From positions 37,682,467 through 37,746,466 of the forward strand of contig OZ012690.1 in NCBI GenBank assembly GCA_963942565.1: a stretch of DNA of 64,000 nt, given 5' to 3'. Source of the DNA: Maea johnstoni. Lineage: Eukaryota; Annelida; Polychaeta; Spionida; Magelonidae. Below the pieces are notes generated by a model, which was not told the DNA's origin, did not search any database, and saw nothing but the letters and a program-made list of their open reading frames with translations. Shown piece after piece: positions 1-10,793 of the stretch (position 1 is its first letter; every line of letters starts with the position of its first letter). Both the position numbers and the translations under genes were made by a program.

Positions 1-343
1 GACCAGATATTAGAGAGATCAAAAACTTTTTGTGGACTTGTGATGCTGAGATGGTCATTTACATAGAGTGGACTTATTGTGTTGATGCTGCTGTATAGAG
101 AACGAGTGCGGTGGTATGTATATTGTACTGTGATGATTAAACTGTATTGTTGATTTATACTTGCTCGTCCCGTCTTCTCTTCAACACCACATCCATCCCC
201 AACCTTCGCTAAGCGTTATTGTAAGAGTCCGAAAACCCAACTGAGCTTTATTTCATTTCAAGAGAGAACTAAGAAACCTTTTATTTAAGTAAGGTGATTC
301 TGTTTGTCAGTCGGATCATCCCTTCGGCCAGGGATCCATTCCG
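1..343. other. Flank of GPCR fragment, no gene seen
   Basis: No coding region or repeat is recognised here. The stretch lies where the missing second half of the minus-strand GPCR fragment at 344-1060 would be expected, but I could find no transmembrane 3-7 coding sequence in it. Confidence 0.5.
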
Positions 344-1060
344 CTACAATATGGTGCACGTTGTGTTCACTAACATTCTTGGAGGAGCACATCCTAAAAT
401 TTGTGTGATTGTTTGCTTCCCAACTGATGCCGTGTGTGATAAGACAATGGAGCTGTTCACGACTAAGATGATAATTTCAGTGAAGGCCATTGCTGCTAAA
501 TAGTTGCAGATGGATATACAACGCATACGCTTGCGTAACATTACAATTAAGGACAATATATTGCCAACTGTACCAATGAGAAGAAAAAGCGATATCCCTA
601 TGACAGAGATGCCATATGAGGCTGAACACATCCCATATAGACGGCTTGCAGGAAATGAAACCAAAGTACCTACACTGGAATTTCCTTCAAAAAATGAGTC
701 ATTAAAGTTTACACCAGCAGCTGTGCTGTATGTCTTGTCTGTCAAAGGGCTTCCTACAGCAGTCACGCTTTGCGCCAAATCAGGAATACCTGTTTGTCCA
801 GTGAAGAAAGCCGATGGCGCCCCCTCTGTGGTGACATTTTCCAATCCTTGAATTAAAAGCTCAGAGATACTGGACAGCATGTAGCTTCCTGGTGAATTTT
901 CTGCTATGATACTTGATGCTGTACTCTGGCCTATATTAGTAATCCCAGTTGGTCGAAAAGATGCAGCTGTGACAGACTTAGAAGTAGATGACTGATGAGT
1001 GTTGTTCCATAAGTCGTTTGTTGAGGAATCTTCTTGAAAAGTATTTCCAAAAGCTGTCAT
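344..1060 (-). pseudogene. Rhodopsin-class GPCR, 5' half only
   Basis: This reading frame of 238 codons is a paralogue of the two complete GPCRs at 38178-39524 and 43489-44817. I start it at the ATG at 1060, which aligns with their starts. It has the same Ser/Thr-rich extracellular N-terminus with N-glycosylation sequons (for example ENVT and GNSS). A conserved block SRLYGMCS leads into TM1 (GTVGNILSLIVML, with the conserved Asn), and TM2 carries LAAMAFTE. Homology continues through the first extracellular loop (GCAPPRMLVN) and then stops at a TAG just before TM3. The 5' three fifths is well kept, so this is either a truncated duplicate or a first exon whose remaining exons lie left of the window. 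The complete paralogues have no intron here, which favours truncation. No helix-8 minisatellite is visible. Confidence 0.72.
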
Positions 1061-1565
1061 TCTGAAATCAATCACTGCCTAAACCAAAACGACGGTTTGT
1101 TCGCCCAGGAGGTTGCCATGAATTCTGGCCTCAGGGATGAAAATTGGCAGCATTTATTTAGGGACTACATAGTACGTCACCAATTAGGGCTATTTAACAC
1201 CTTTAGAGAGTCACATTGACAGCGTGGACAAAGCTACTCATCTGGTTATCGCCATCTGACTGGAATGCACCTATTTTGGAGGGAACATTTACATATATAT
1301 GACCAGCTGCTAAACATATATCATGTTTCATATATGTGTCCATACTATCACTCATTGTTGGTTCTACACATTCAACACATCTGCATCCGCTGTTTGATGA
1401 ATTAAATACAGCGCGTAGGTGGGCAACGTGCCTGATCGTTCAGTACGAGTTCACAGTTATTGATATGAGTTATCACCACCATCTATCTTCGGTTTGCATG
1501 ATGGTATTTGGAATTTTGAGTTTCGCTTATCGTCACTGTTTCTACCATATTGCGACTAGGGTGTT
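1061..1565. other. Unassigned upstream region
   Basis: This is the upstream side of the GPCR fragment. I see no second gene. The CACGTG box found before the two complete paralogues is not present here. Confidence 0.4.
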
Positions 1566-1567
1566 AC

Positions 1568-1700
1568 TCTCCAGTAGTAAGTGGTGAGGAAACCGGAGTA
1601 TCCAGCAAAAACCACAGCCTACCCCAACTGTCAACTTTCCCACATGCCCGACTGGGATTCGAACTCGGGCACTGTTGAGAGAAAGCTAGCATCTCTAAAA
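1568..1700 (-). repeat. tRNA-derived SINE fragment (family B)
   Basis: Read on the minus strand, this contains a pol III B-box-like GAGTTCGAATCCCAG. A body follows with GGGCATGTGGGAAAGTTG and a CTCCGGTTTCCTCACC block. The same ordered blocks occur at 14640-14830 (plus) and 54880-55066 (minus), which defines a dispersed family. The 5' A-box region is missing or decayed in this copy. Confidence 0.65.
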
Positions 1701-2810
1701 AAAACTGTGTGATAATCAGCATGCCTGACAATAGTTTATAGTCATTATGAATGGCTAACTTTTGACTTAGAGAACAGCTGAGCAGCAACACGAGAAAAGA
1801 ATTGAAAAAATAGGCTGAACCACGGATTCCCTTGATGACGAGTTAGTTTGAAAATGTGTTGACCTATAAGGACGAGCCCATCTGTTAATCTTTCTTCCAG
1901 TTAAATGGAATTATCACTTCTTTTTATCTTTGGTTGCCATGGTGATATGTGATAATTGTATGAAACTTACCACATACGGCAAAACTCTATGGACAATTTG
2001 AGGTGCTAATATCTGAGTAAAGAACAGCTATTCGACGAAAAGAGAGATGATGCGGTATGTCTTAGCTATTCGAAATGTCCCCAGCCTAATAATTTCCGAT
2101 GGGCAAGGTATTGGAAGTGGTGATCACATTGGTGTTTATATAGAGAGATAATGGGATTGAGCGTGATTGTGGTTTCCACTAGGTATAGGTGGCACCACTC
2201 GTCAAGCACTTGTTAGATGATTATAACCTAAGGAAATCCTCGTAGCTCACCAAAATGATTATATATGTTTATGAAAAATTGTCATTTCTTCATGTTTTTC
2301 AATTGAGATATTGTTTTACAAGAAAAAAGAAACATTTTAATCATTATGTTTATCTATTCAACTTTTTGTTAAAACTTTTTGTTTCAAATGGAAAATCATA
2401 TTTTCATGTTTTCCAGGTAACATTGTCATGCTTTTTTTCAACCTGTACAGAAATAAAAAAGTGTTATTTCGGTTTTTTAATCCAAGAAAGAAAAGTCAAA
2501 TCGTGGTTTTATTTTTTTCAATTCTCCCATTTAAGTTTATCATTTCACCAATTTAAGTTTCATTTCACCAAATCATTTTTTTTTAAATTTCACCAAATTA
2601 GAGTTATGGCTTTCAATACCGAATTTGAGTCTTAATTTAGTTTATTGTCAGATGTTTCATGCTGAAAAAGCTAGGAAGATTTAAGTATCAGGTTTGGAAA
2701 TTGAAGTGAACAATAATCGCTATGAATGCTATCGTCCTTTATTGAGATAAGAATATTAAAAACAAGTTTATTAGTTTTACATACTTGAATGATTATCAAA
2801 TGGGCCATAT

Positions 2811-2875
2811 ATGATTGGGAGGCGAGTCAAAGAGTAGGTGGCGCCACCTCCCTCCAAGGGGTACTTCTCAACTAT
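2811..2875 (+). repeat. GGTGGCGCCACC repeat, copy 1
   Basis: The phrase GCCATATATGATTGG, then AGGCGAG, AAAGAGTAGGTGGCGCCACCT recurs almost exactly at 3318-3370. Looser copies lie at 28080-28130 and 28395-28460. The core is a perfect 12-bp palindrome. It appears to be a dispersed repeat of unknown class. Confidence 0.6.
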
Positions 2876-3316
2876 TATATCTCTTAAAAATGATATTCAG
2901 CGCCAATGAAACGGAATTGATGAAGATGTGAATATTTACTATGTGTGTGATGCATAGTCAACTTCATTTTTAAAAGTTTCTATCTACACATATCTCTGTA
3001 AGTAGTTAGGGGGTCAAAAAGGGGGGCTAAGAAACATTTATGTGGAAAGTACTTAATGGCAGCAACAACCTTGCCTTCTCTCTATGTATTCTCTAGAAAA
3101 TATCATAACTTCCAAATATGTTTCACATAAATGAACATTTTCAGCCAATTTTCAAAGATTTTTTTAGATTTGTGGCACTTATTCTCACCAATTAAGGGTA
3201 TTGCTGCCTTATATCCTGTCATATATTCTTATTGAAGTTAATTTAATTAATTAAAGACAAATTACGACAAAATCATAATTCCAAACTATTATGCCGCTCT
3301 AAACTCAGCTTTCGTA

Positions 3317-3485
3317 GGCCATATATGATTGGAAGGCGAGCTAAAGAGTAGGTGGCGCCACCTGCCACCTGGGGGCACTGGTGCGACGCCTCTATATCTG
3401 AAAATGTTCAGTCTAGTTATATGTACCACCATACCAAGTTTCACGCTTTGAATACCAAGTGCACGATTTTTCACAAATCCGCCTG
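3317..3485 (+). repeat. GGTGGCGCCACC repeat, copy 2
   Basis: This is a longer copy of the unit at 2811. After the palindrome it has CACCTGGGGGCACTGGTGCGACGCCT and a tail ATACCAAGTGCACGATTTTT. The copy near 28400-28530 shares this tail (TGGGTGCGACACCTTCATATCTGAAA, then ATACAAAGTGCATGTTTTTC), which shows the repeat extends at least 150 bp. Confidence 0.6.
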
Positions 3486-4637
3486 ACTAAATATCCTTTT
3501 CCATTGGCATCCCTTTTAATCATGGTTTCCTTTCTGTTTGTTTTGGAATCTTCCTTTTTTGAAGATTATCAGTATAAATGAATTAATCCTCATGAAATTT
3601 TACAATGGTTTTTATATTTTTTTCAATGATTCTTCTGCATGGGAGTATTTATCATTTCTATATTGTCTCTGATATATTATGGTGGTTTTAAAGCATCACT
3701 GACATTGGCCAGTCTGATGAAAGAAAGGCAAGAGAAAGCTACTTTCAGGCGTCATTCCTTTCTTACTATTGACTATTGTGCTATATTCCATGAGATTGTG
3801 TGTGTTGTCTTTGTACAAATAAGCAACCCTTCATCAGATCAGTTGGTCCTTAGTATGGCTTTTAAACACACGTTGTTCTGTAATTCTTCTCACCAATTTC
3901 TGTAGCATATCCCACGATCCAAGGGGTACACAAAATGTCAATAGTTTCCAAGGAATTGTGTATTTGTCCTATCTGTCCTCTTCTTGCACCATTTCCTCTT
4001 CCTCTAACTCGTGCACAACGACAGCATCCAAATTTAACACGACATGTTCTGTCCATCGGTCTGCTTGTGTTGGCCTACCTGTCTGAAATATCCATGGGTT
4101 CATCGACCCTTCCTAAAGAAATACATTTTTAAAAGCCTGGGGCCTGTATTTCCGAACATATGAATGCCCTGTCCAGAAAACATTAATGCAAAAATCAAGA
4201 ATTGAATGGAAATATTTTATGACCTTAGATGAAATTAAACTTATCTATATACAGATTATAGAGTTGATATATGGATATGAATACATAAATGCTTGCTATG
4301 TTTGAAGGATGAGATAGCTGAAGCCTATTCGAACTTGTTTTCACGTTTTGTCTTTTTTTTTAAGAAATTTCAAATATATGAATTCCTTGTACAGATCACC
4401 TGGATGCCCATATATCATCAGTTTCTTAGCTAAATCAGAATCCCTCATACAATACACTTGGACAATGATTTCGCTCAGCATCTGCAGTTCTGGTTTTAGG
4501 ATCTGCCTTAATAGCCAGCTCTAGATAAAAGATTGTGAATTTGAAAGCGAGGTTAGCGCAGAAATTACAATCACAACTACCACAGTCAATACTTGATGTA
4601 GGGTGGTGAAAGTGTCACAGAGAAACTGAACTTCTAG

Positions 4638-4892
4638 ATGACAGAAAATAAAAGCTTGCCAACAACAGAAAACGAAAACTTACAAACAGCAGAAAAAAAA
4701 GAAATTCGAACCGCAGAAAAACATCTACTTATTACACAGCAAGTTTTTATTTCATACGTGTACCATGTCAGTGATCGCATCTCTGAAGCTTTAAGTGGGC
4801 AATGGAATGATCGAAACCTTTATACTCATCTTCCATCACAAAGAGAAATAGCGCTTTTTGAACTTCAGGCGCGCAACCTTCCTTTTATGTGA
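4638..4892 (+). CDS. Hypothetical 84-residue ORF
   Basis: This is an ATG-initiated frame of 84 codons. The N-terminal third is polar and repetitive (TTENENLQTAEKKEIRTAEK). The rest is more complex and includes a stretch VSDRISEALSGQWNDRN. I recognise no domain, signal peptide or membrane segment. It ends about 85 bp before a transposon-like repeat at 4976. It may be chance, a relic exon or a small lineage-specific protein. No splice sites or poly(A) signal argue clearly for it. Confidence 0.22.
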   Translation: MTENKSLPTTENENLQTAEKKEIRTAEKHLLITQQVFISYVYHVSDRISEALSGQWNDRNLYTHLPSQREIALFELQARNLPFM

Positions 4893-4975
4893 TGCACCAC
4901 ATTGTTGGTTTGGGCGGAGCAGGGCGGAGCTATTGTTCTTGATGCAACAATAACCGCTGTTGCATTAATGACGTT

Positions 4976-6638
4976 TTAAGGATGCCCGCACCAGTTTTTT
5001 TTTTTTGTCCTTAGAATTTTGTAATTTTTGGATATGTTGTACCTTGTGGGACCAAACTAAAGGAAATGTAAAAAGAAATTGGCTGTCTGGCAGATTTTTT
5101 TTGCTAGAGACGAATTTGTGATTTTGGAAAAGTGGCCATTTGGGAGAAAAAGGGCTGCCAAGTAGCGCATTTTTTTATTTTCTGATCATTCGTGGTTTTT
5201 TATATGCAGAAAAATAAATCGGCAATCTTTAAAAACGTAAATTTGCATGTAGTTATTGGAGTAGATCCTCTTTCTGCTTGTGCGAACTGTATATCAAACC
5301 CTACTTTATCTTTTGCACAAGCTAAAGTTGAACTGGAGGGGTTGAATAAAAAATGAACACTTTTTCCTTAAAAGTGTACGCAAATATAGGGCAATTTATA
5401 GCAGATAAAGAATTGTAAAAAAAAAACCAGTCCAGAGAATTTTTTTACTTTTTGATATGTTCTTGCCCTGTGAATTTGCATTCTATATGCGAAAAAAAAA
5501 TGGGGTGTCATGAGTTGTTTTTTTTTGCTACAAAGCTAAAAGTGAAAGGTACGTTTTTTGCTTTTTTATTAAAATGAAAAGACAATGACGCGACCTTTGT
5601 TTCCCTATTGTTGTGGCAACAAACGGGGGAAAATTCCTTTGTTGGAGTCGTGTTGCGCTTGCTAAGACGCGAATATAGACCATTATGTCACACATATTGA
5701 ATTGTAAAAAAAATATTAGTCCAGAGAATTTTTTTATTTTTTGATATGTTCTTGCCCTGTGAATTTGCATTATATATGCCAAAAAAAATTGGGGTGTCAT
5801 GAGTTGATTTTTTTTGCTACAGAGCTGCGAGTGATCGGGTACGTTTTATGCCTTTTGTGCAAATGAAAGTGTCTATGTCCGTGGCAACAATAGGGAAATT
5901 CCCTTTGTTGGAGTAGTCAGTGTAATAAGGACGGGTCTGTACCCTTGTCAGCTAATTGTGTGCGATCAGTTCCGGGGGGGGGGGGGGGGGGGGGGGGGGC
6001 ACTCAGGTACATAGGGGGGCGGCACCTGCATTATGTATTTTGCGGAAGAAGGGGTATTTTTTTAAGACCTCCGCATGTCCGCGATTTTGTAAAAGAAGGG
6101 TACTTTTTTGTACCCAGGTACGAAGTATGGGGGTCAAAATCCCCTTAAAATCCACGAAATATACGCGGCTTTGACGCCAAGTGACTCCCGAAGTGACTGG
6201 GCTTCCGAGTCTGCTGCCGACACTTGCTGCCGCTAAACATGCAGAGGATTATAAAATCTAAAGTTAAAATATGTATTCCCGTTCATCCAATGTCAGAGTT
6301 TTCATTAAAGAAGGGGTGTTTATTTAGTGGGAAAGGTCAGCGTTTTTTTTATTAAAGTAAGGGTGCTTTTTTGGCCAGAAATCAGTGCTATAGGGGTATT
6401 TTTATATTTTGATAACGAACGTATGCGCCCCTCTAAATACCAAAGTCCCCCCCCCCCGGAATCAGTTCAGACGTCAACTGAAAGTATTTATATTCCCAGG
6501 GGTGTCCAACTGTCTCATTGTCGCACCAGCCTACGACAGGGGCTACGAAACATGCGACAAGTCAAAGGCACTGTTTAATCATTTGGAATATAATGTAATG
6601 TAATCAGTAATGTACAATAGACTATACTCTTAGAATAC
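4976..6638 (+). mobile_element. TTAA-flanked repeat copy 1, interrupted
   Basis: It begins at TTAA followed by GGATGCCCGCACCAG and a T-run. It matches 6848-8014 nearly base for base (shared blocks include GTAGATCCTCTTTCTGC and GGGGTTGAATAAAAAATG) once a foreign insert at 5973-6460 is removed. Inside, a segment of about 250 bp is repeated in tandem (around 5400-5650 and 5697-5930, each with TTGATATGTTCTTGCCCT and GGGGTGTCATGAGTTG), and a looser third version lies near 5015. The terminal TTAA suggests a piggyBac- or Kolobok-type element. I see no transposase frame and no matching inverted terminus at the right end, so it is a partial or non-autonomous copy. Confidence 0.7.
5973..6460 (+). mobile_element. 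G-run-terminus DNA element, copy 1
   Basis: The left end is a long G run followed by CACTCAGGTACATAGGGG. The right end, read in reverse, is a G run followed by ACTTTGGTATTTAGAGGGG, so the two are imperfect inverted termini of about 30 bp. Flanking ATCAGTTC appears on both sides, and the sister repeat at 7850 carries it once. This gives an 8-bp (possibly 9-bp) target duplication, as in hAT, P and some other superfamilies. The interior has no recognisable transposase. It includes the phrase GGGTACTTTTTTGTACCCAG, which can fold back. Other copies lie at 6736, 8527 and 11352/13611. Confidence 0.72.
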
Positions 6639-6735
6639 AGTAATAATACTTTTCCTTTACTTGGCACAATGTGCAATTAGGGATGCACAACCATTGGTTC
6701 TCACCATAGACATAGATTAAGAATGAGTCGAAGTC

Positions 6736-6847
6736 CCCGGGGGGGGGGGGCACTCAGGTTCAAAGGGGGGGGGGGGGGGGCGCAACCGCATTACGTATTT
6801 TGCAGAAGAAGGGGTCTTTTTTAAGACCTCCGCATGTCCGCGACTTT
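6736..6847 (+). mobile_element. G-run-terminus element, fragment
   Basis: It starts with CCCCGGGG, a G run and CACTCAGGTTCAAAGG. It follows copy 1 as far as the phrase GACCTCCGCATGTCCGCGACTT, where TTAAGGATGCCC begins. The break coincides with the start of TTAA repeat copy 2, so that repeat appears to have inserted into this element. Confidence 0.65.
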
Positions 6848-8014
6848 AAGGATGCCCTTAAGGATGCCCGCACCAGTTTTATTTTTGTCCTTAGAATTTT
6901 GTAATTTTTGGATATGTTGTACCTTGTGGGACAAAACTAAAGGAAATGTGAAAAGAAATTGGCTGTCTGGCCGATTTTTTTTGCTAGAGATGAATTTGTG
7001 ATTTTGGAAAAGTGGCCATTTGGGAGGAAAAGGGCTGCCAAGTCGCGCATTTTTTTATTTTCTGATCATTCGTGGTTGTTTATATGCAGAAAAATAAATC
7101 AGCAATCTTTATTTACGTAAATTTGCATGTAGTTATTGGAGTAGATCCTCTTTCTGCTTGTGCAAACTGTACTTCAAACCCTACTTTATCTTTTGCACAA
7201 GCTAAAGTTGAGCTGGAGGGGTTGAATAAAAAATGAACACTTTTTCCTTAAAAGTGTACGCAAATATAGGGCAATTTATTGCAGATAAAGAATTGTAAAA
7301 AAAAAACCAGTCCAGAGAATTTTTTTACTTTTTGATATGTTCTTGCCCTGTGAATTTGCATTCTATATGCGAAAAAAAATTGGGGTGTCATGAGTTGATT
7401 TTTTTTGCTACAGAGCTAAAAGTGAAAGGGTACGTTTTTTGCTTTTTTATGAAATTGAAAAGACAATGACGCGACCTTTGTTCCCCTATTGTCGTGGCAA
7501 CAATAGGGGGAAATCCCTTTGTTGGAGTCGTGTTGCGCTTGCTAAGATGCGAATATAGACCATTATGTCACACATATTGAATTGTAAAAAAAAGATTAGT
7601 CCAGAGATTTTTTTTATTTTTTGATATGTTCTTGCCCTTTGAATTTGCATTCTATATGCGAAAAAAAATTGGGGTGTCATGAGTTGATTTTTTTTTGCTA
7701 CAGAGCTACGAATGAAAGGGTACGTTTTATGACTTTTTGCAAATAAAATTGTCAATGTCCGTGGCAACAATAGGGAAATTCCCTTTGTTGGAGTAGTCAT
7801 TGTTATTAGGACGGGTCTGTACCCTTGTCAGTTAATTGTGTGCAATCAGTTCAGACGTCAACTGAACGTTTTTATATTCCCAGGGGTGTCCAACTGTCTC
7901 ATTATCGCACCAACCTACGAGAGGGGCTACGAAACATGCGACAAGTCAAAGGCACTGTTTAATCATTTGGAATATAATGTAATGTAATGTACAATAGACT
8001 ATACTCTTAGAATA
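6845..8014 (+). mobile_element. TTAA-flanked repeat copy 2
   Basis: It is the uninterrupted sister of 4976-6638. The terminus is partly doubled (TTAAGGATGCCC, then TTAAGGATGCCCGCACCAG). The right limit of similarity is near AGACTATACTCTTAGAATAC. It holds the same internal tandem blocks and the empty target site GCAATCAGTTCAGACG where copy 1 carries the G-run element. There is no coding capacity. Confidence 0.7.
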
Positions 8015-8526
8015 CAAAATAGCATTTTACTACATATACAAAGTGAGCAAAAGAAAAGGCACGAACATATGTAACTTATCCAACTGAACAGTAACGTACG
8101 CAAACAGAAAAAGGGGTGAACTAAAAGCGGCTAACATAAACGAATATCGAGTTATCCACATTATCAGGAACCTTACATATCCATTCTTTTCTTCATCTTA
8201 GCAGGAACCAAGGAAAATATATAGTCGGTTTATGCACAGAGTGTATACAAGGAAAGTTTACATCAGAGAAAAGATGTCTACTGAACACAATGAGTAATCA
8301 CTCATCTATATAGAATCGGATAAGTATGTGCGTCAATATCTAATTCCTGCACTACATGCGTGGCTAGTCCTAGTTCAATAATATTGAACCTTACTATATG
8401 CAACGATATCTTATTGTGATTTTTCTGTGTTGCACATGTAAGGTTCAATGCCATCCTATAATTTTATGCTAGCAGAGGTGGTTTAGCATAAAACCCATAA
8501 ACGGAACCAATGCTAGGCTTCTTGTT
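8015..8526. other. Unassigned, with a short shared repeat
   Basis: No gene is recognised. At about 8376-8440 the palindromic phrase GTTCAATAATATTGAACC is followed by GCAACGATATCTTATTGTG. The same stretch recurs at 28578-28640, so this is a dispersed repeat with an internal dyad. Confidence 0.55.
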
Positions 8527-8920
8527 CCTGAAAGTGTTATCAAAATTAAAAAATACCCCTATAGCACTGATTTCTGGCCAAAAAAGCAACCTTATTTTAA
8601 TAAAAATGATGACTATTTCCAGTAAATAAACACCCCTTCTTTTATCAAAACACTGACATTGGATGAACGGGAACAAGTATTTTAACTTAAGATTTTATAA
8701 TCCTCTGCCTGTTTAGCGGCAGCAAGTGGCGGCAGCATACTCGGAAGCCCAGTCACTTCGGGAGTCACTCGGCGTCCGAGCCGCATATATTTCGTGGATT
8801 GTAAGGGGATTTTCACCCGTCATACTTCGTACCTGGGTACAAAAAAGTACCCTTCTTTTACAAAATCGCGGACATGCGGAGGACTTAAAAAAATACCCAT
8901 TCTTCCGTGAAATACGGGCA
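8527..8920 (-). mobile_element. G-run-terminus element, inverted copy
   Basis: Read on the minus strand, this follows copy 1 (5973-6460) from the GAAGAATGGGTATTTTTTTA block through GGGTACTTTTTTGTACCCAG, ACGCCGAGTGACTCCCGAAG and AATACCCCT near 8555. Both G-run ends are lost, so it is truncated on both sides. Confidence 0.68.
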
Positions 8921-9270
8921 CTATATAGCAAAGTTCTCTATGTATTGAACAGTTCCCAGATATTAACCATTCTACCATGCTTTTATTATGTCGATGAATG
9001 GAGATCTATAAAGAATTAGCGCAAGTCCTAGCAAAAGCATTGCATAAAATAGGGGTGAGGCTGGCGTACACCCAATATGTGGCCATTAAACACCCAAAGC
9101 TCAATACCTCCCAACAGAGTAGGTCTGGTATAAGCTCTACTACTGTTTAAGCCTGGACTTTAAGTTGTTCACTTTTTTAAAAGACAATTAAAGATTTAAG
9201 TAGCTGCTGAGAGTCTGGCGGCCATTTTATTTATGGATGAGAAGCAGACAGCCAGCCTAGTGTCAGAAAT
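8921..9270. other. Unassigned region
   Basis: No gene or repeat is recognised. On the minus strand a polyadenylation signal AATAAA lies around 9229-9236, about 40 bp past the stop of the membrane-type frame at 9271-9645. Confidence 0.35.
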
Positions 9271-9645
9271 TCATTTGTTAGCAATATTTTCTTGTATAAA
9301 CACCCGAAAACTGTACATACCAGTTTTTAGAAACAGACAAACCAAAATTAAAGCCACAAACAGACAAATTCTCCTTTTTATGTCAATATATATACCCAGA
9401 CGGTCCGTATAAGAAAACCATATACAAAACCATCTGTTCAAGGCGTAGTTGAAAAATAATATAATACAAAATTTGCTGACAATTACAGTAATAAGCAGGA
9501 GATAGGGCTCCGTGTTGTAAGTTAATAGTAAGAAAACAATAACCAACACACCCACTACGCACCTGCGCCAATGGTTTCTTACTTTCTTGCTTTCAAAGAT
9601 GACAAATGCAATCCATACAACTTCTCCTTCAAAATGAATAAACAC
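9271..9645 (-). CDS. Hydrophobic ORF, possible membrane-protein exon
   Basis: The frame of about 124 codons has no ATG at its head (it opens at GTG), so if real it is an internal or terminal exon. Three hydrophobic stretches are visible: VVGVLVIVFLLLTY, YLLLITVIVSKFCIILFF and ICLFVALILVCLFLK. The last follows a basic KRR, a pattern common at the start of type II Golgi membrane proteins. No catalytic domain follows, and an AATAAA lies close behind the stop. AT-rich DNA can yield hydrophobic frames by chance, so this stays weak. Confidence 0.2.
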   Translation of the reverse strand: MFIHFEGEVVWIAFVIFESKKVRNHWRRCVVGVLVIVFLLLTYNTEPYLLLITVIVSKFCIILFFNYALNRWFCIWFSYTDRLGIYIDIKRRICLFVALILVCLFLKTGMYSFRVFIQENIANK

Positions 9646-10090
9646 TATTGTATAGTACTGTATACTAAAGTCGGATTGAAAATATTTTTGCGATTCCGAT
9701 TTGAAAATAGCAAGAATGTTTCAGTTTGTGACGATAGTATGGTTAATAAAGTAGCAATCAACTTTATCAATGTGCCATTGAGATGATATTGAAGAAGATT
9801 GACGATTAAATTCTTTACTAGAACTATTTTCGTGTAGTTAATGAAAACTTACATCGTCCGCATGCTGTTTTTTTTTTCATACAGATGGTCTGTGTGGATA
9901 TTTTGGACCTGACTAGCGGCCGCATCCAGGTTTTTTGTTCTTGTGCCGGACTGCTTCTTTTGAAAAAACATCTGCGAGCACTTTGCAGACACTCCACAAC
10001 AACAAGCCTATGAAGTGGTGTTCATGTGGACAATAACCTGTTGTTGATTGTTTAATAATTGTTGTCCAATACAGCCCACCCCCCCCCAAA
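9646..10090. other. Unassigned region
   Basis: No gene is recognised. It ends in a C-run (10078-10087) next to the long inverted repeat. The phrase TAATTGTTGTCCAATACAGCCC just before it recurs at 13058-13085, so the repeat family may begin here rather than at 10091. Confidence 0.4.
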
Positions 10091-10793
10091 TATTAATACT
10101 CCCTCCGTTTTCCCGATCCTTTAAACCGTTAGCCATTCATGCAGTTTAAATATAAATGGCAAACAACACTGCAAAATGAAGTAATTTATCCACCACTTTA
10201 ATGCGTACATATGGTAGAAGGTCCATGTTTTATTGTGGAAAGTTTTCTTGCCCTTGTGCGCAGGGCGGAAAAATAACTGCTAAATCCCTCAACAGTACCT
10301 TGAATTAAGAGGTTGCTCATCTAATACAGTACGCTACGGCGGTATGAATGACGCATGCATCCTTGACGTTCATGTCACTCATGCCTGACTCCCGTAATAT
10401 ACGCAACAATGGGACGTCTCCCAACAATCGAAAAAAAAACTGGTGCGGGCATCCTTAAGGATGCCCGCACCAGTTTTTTTTCGATTGTTGGGAGACGTCC
10501 CATTGTTGCGTATATTACGGGAGTCGGGCATGAGTGACATGAACGTCAGGGATGGATGCGACATTCATTCCACCGTAGCGCACTGTTGAGGGATTTAGCA
10601 ATTGTTTTTCCGACCTAAGCACGAAGGCAACACAACTTTCCACAATAAAACATGGATCTTCTACCATATGTACGTATGGAAATGGTGTATGAATTACGTT
10701 TTTATGCTGTGCTTTTTACCATCTAAATTCAAAGTGCATGAATGGTTAACGGTTTAAATGATTGTGAAAACGGATGAAGTATTACATGAAATA
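10091..10793. repeat. Long inverted repeat centred on TTAA
   Basis: Two arms of roughly 340-360 bp face each other across CTGGTGCGGGCATCC, TTAA, GGATGCCCGCACCAG. The inner 85 bp or so of each arm are almost identical (for example GGGAGACGTCCCATTGTTGC). The outer parts still match but are looser, for example GGTAGAAGGTCCATG against GGTAGAAGATCCATG. The termini at the centre equal the left end of the TTAA repeats at 4976 and 6845. A third copy of the arm, without the palindromic partner, lies at 13045-13460. It may be two non-autonomous elements joined head to head at one TTAA, or a foldback element. Confidence 0.75.

Larger units (their letters stand above)
1701..4637. other. AT-rich region without a recognised gene
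   Basis: Open frames here are short and low in complexity, for example the Phe/Lys-rich stretch at 2255-2635. The only repeated structure I could identify is the pair of GGTGGCGCCACC-bearing repeats listed separately. No protein family is recognisable. Confidence 0.5.

Noticed and set aside
2255-2635. 126-codon Phe/Lys-rich frame
   Set aside because: It is a low-complexity translation of T- and A-rich DNA.
5945-6174. Two overlapping frames with poly-Gly across the G run
   Set aside because: They lie in the G-run-terminus element and translate a homopolymer. No transposase-like content is seen.
9383-9571. 62-codon frame inside the hydrophobic ORF
   Set aside because: It is a shadow frame of the 9271-9645 stretch.
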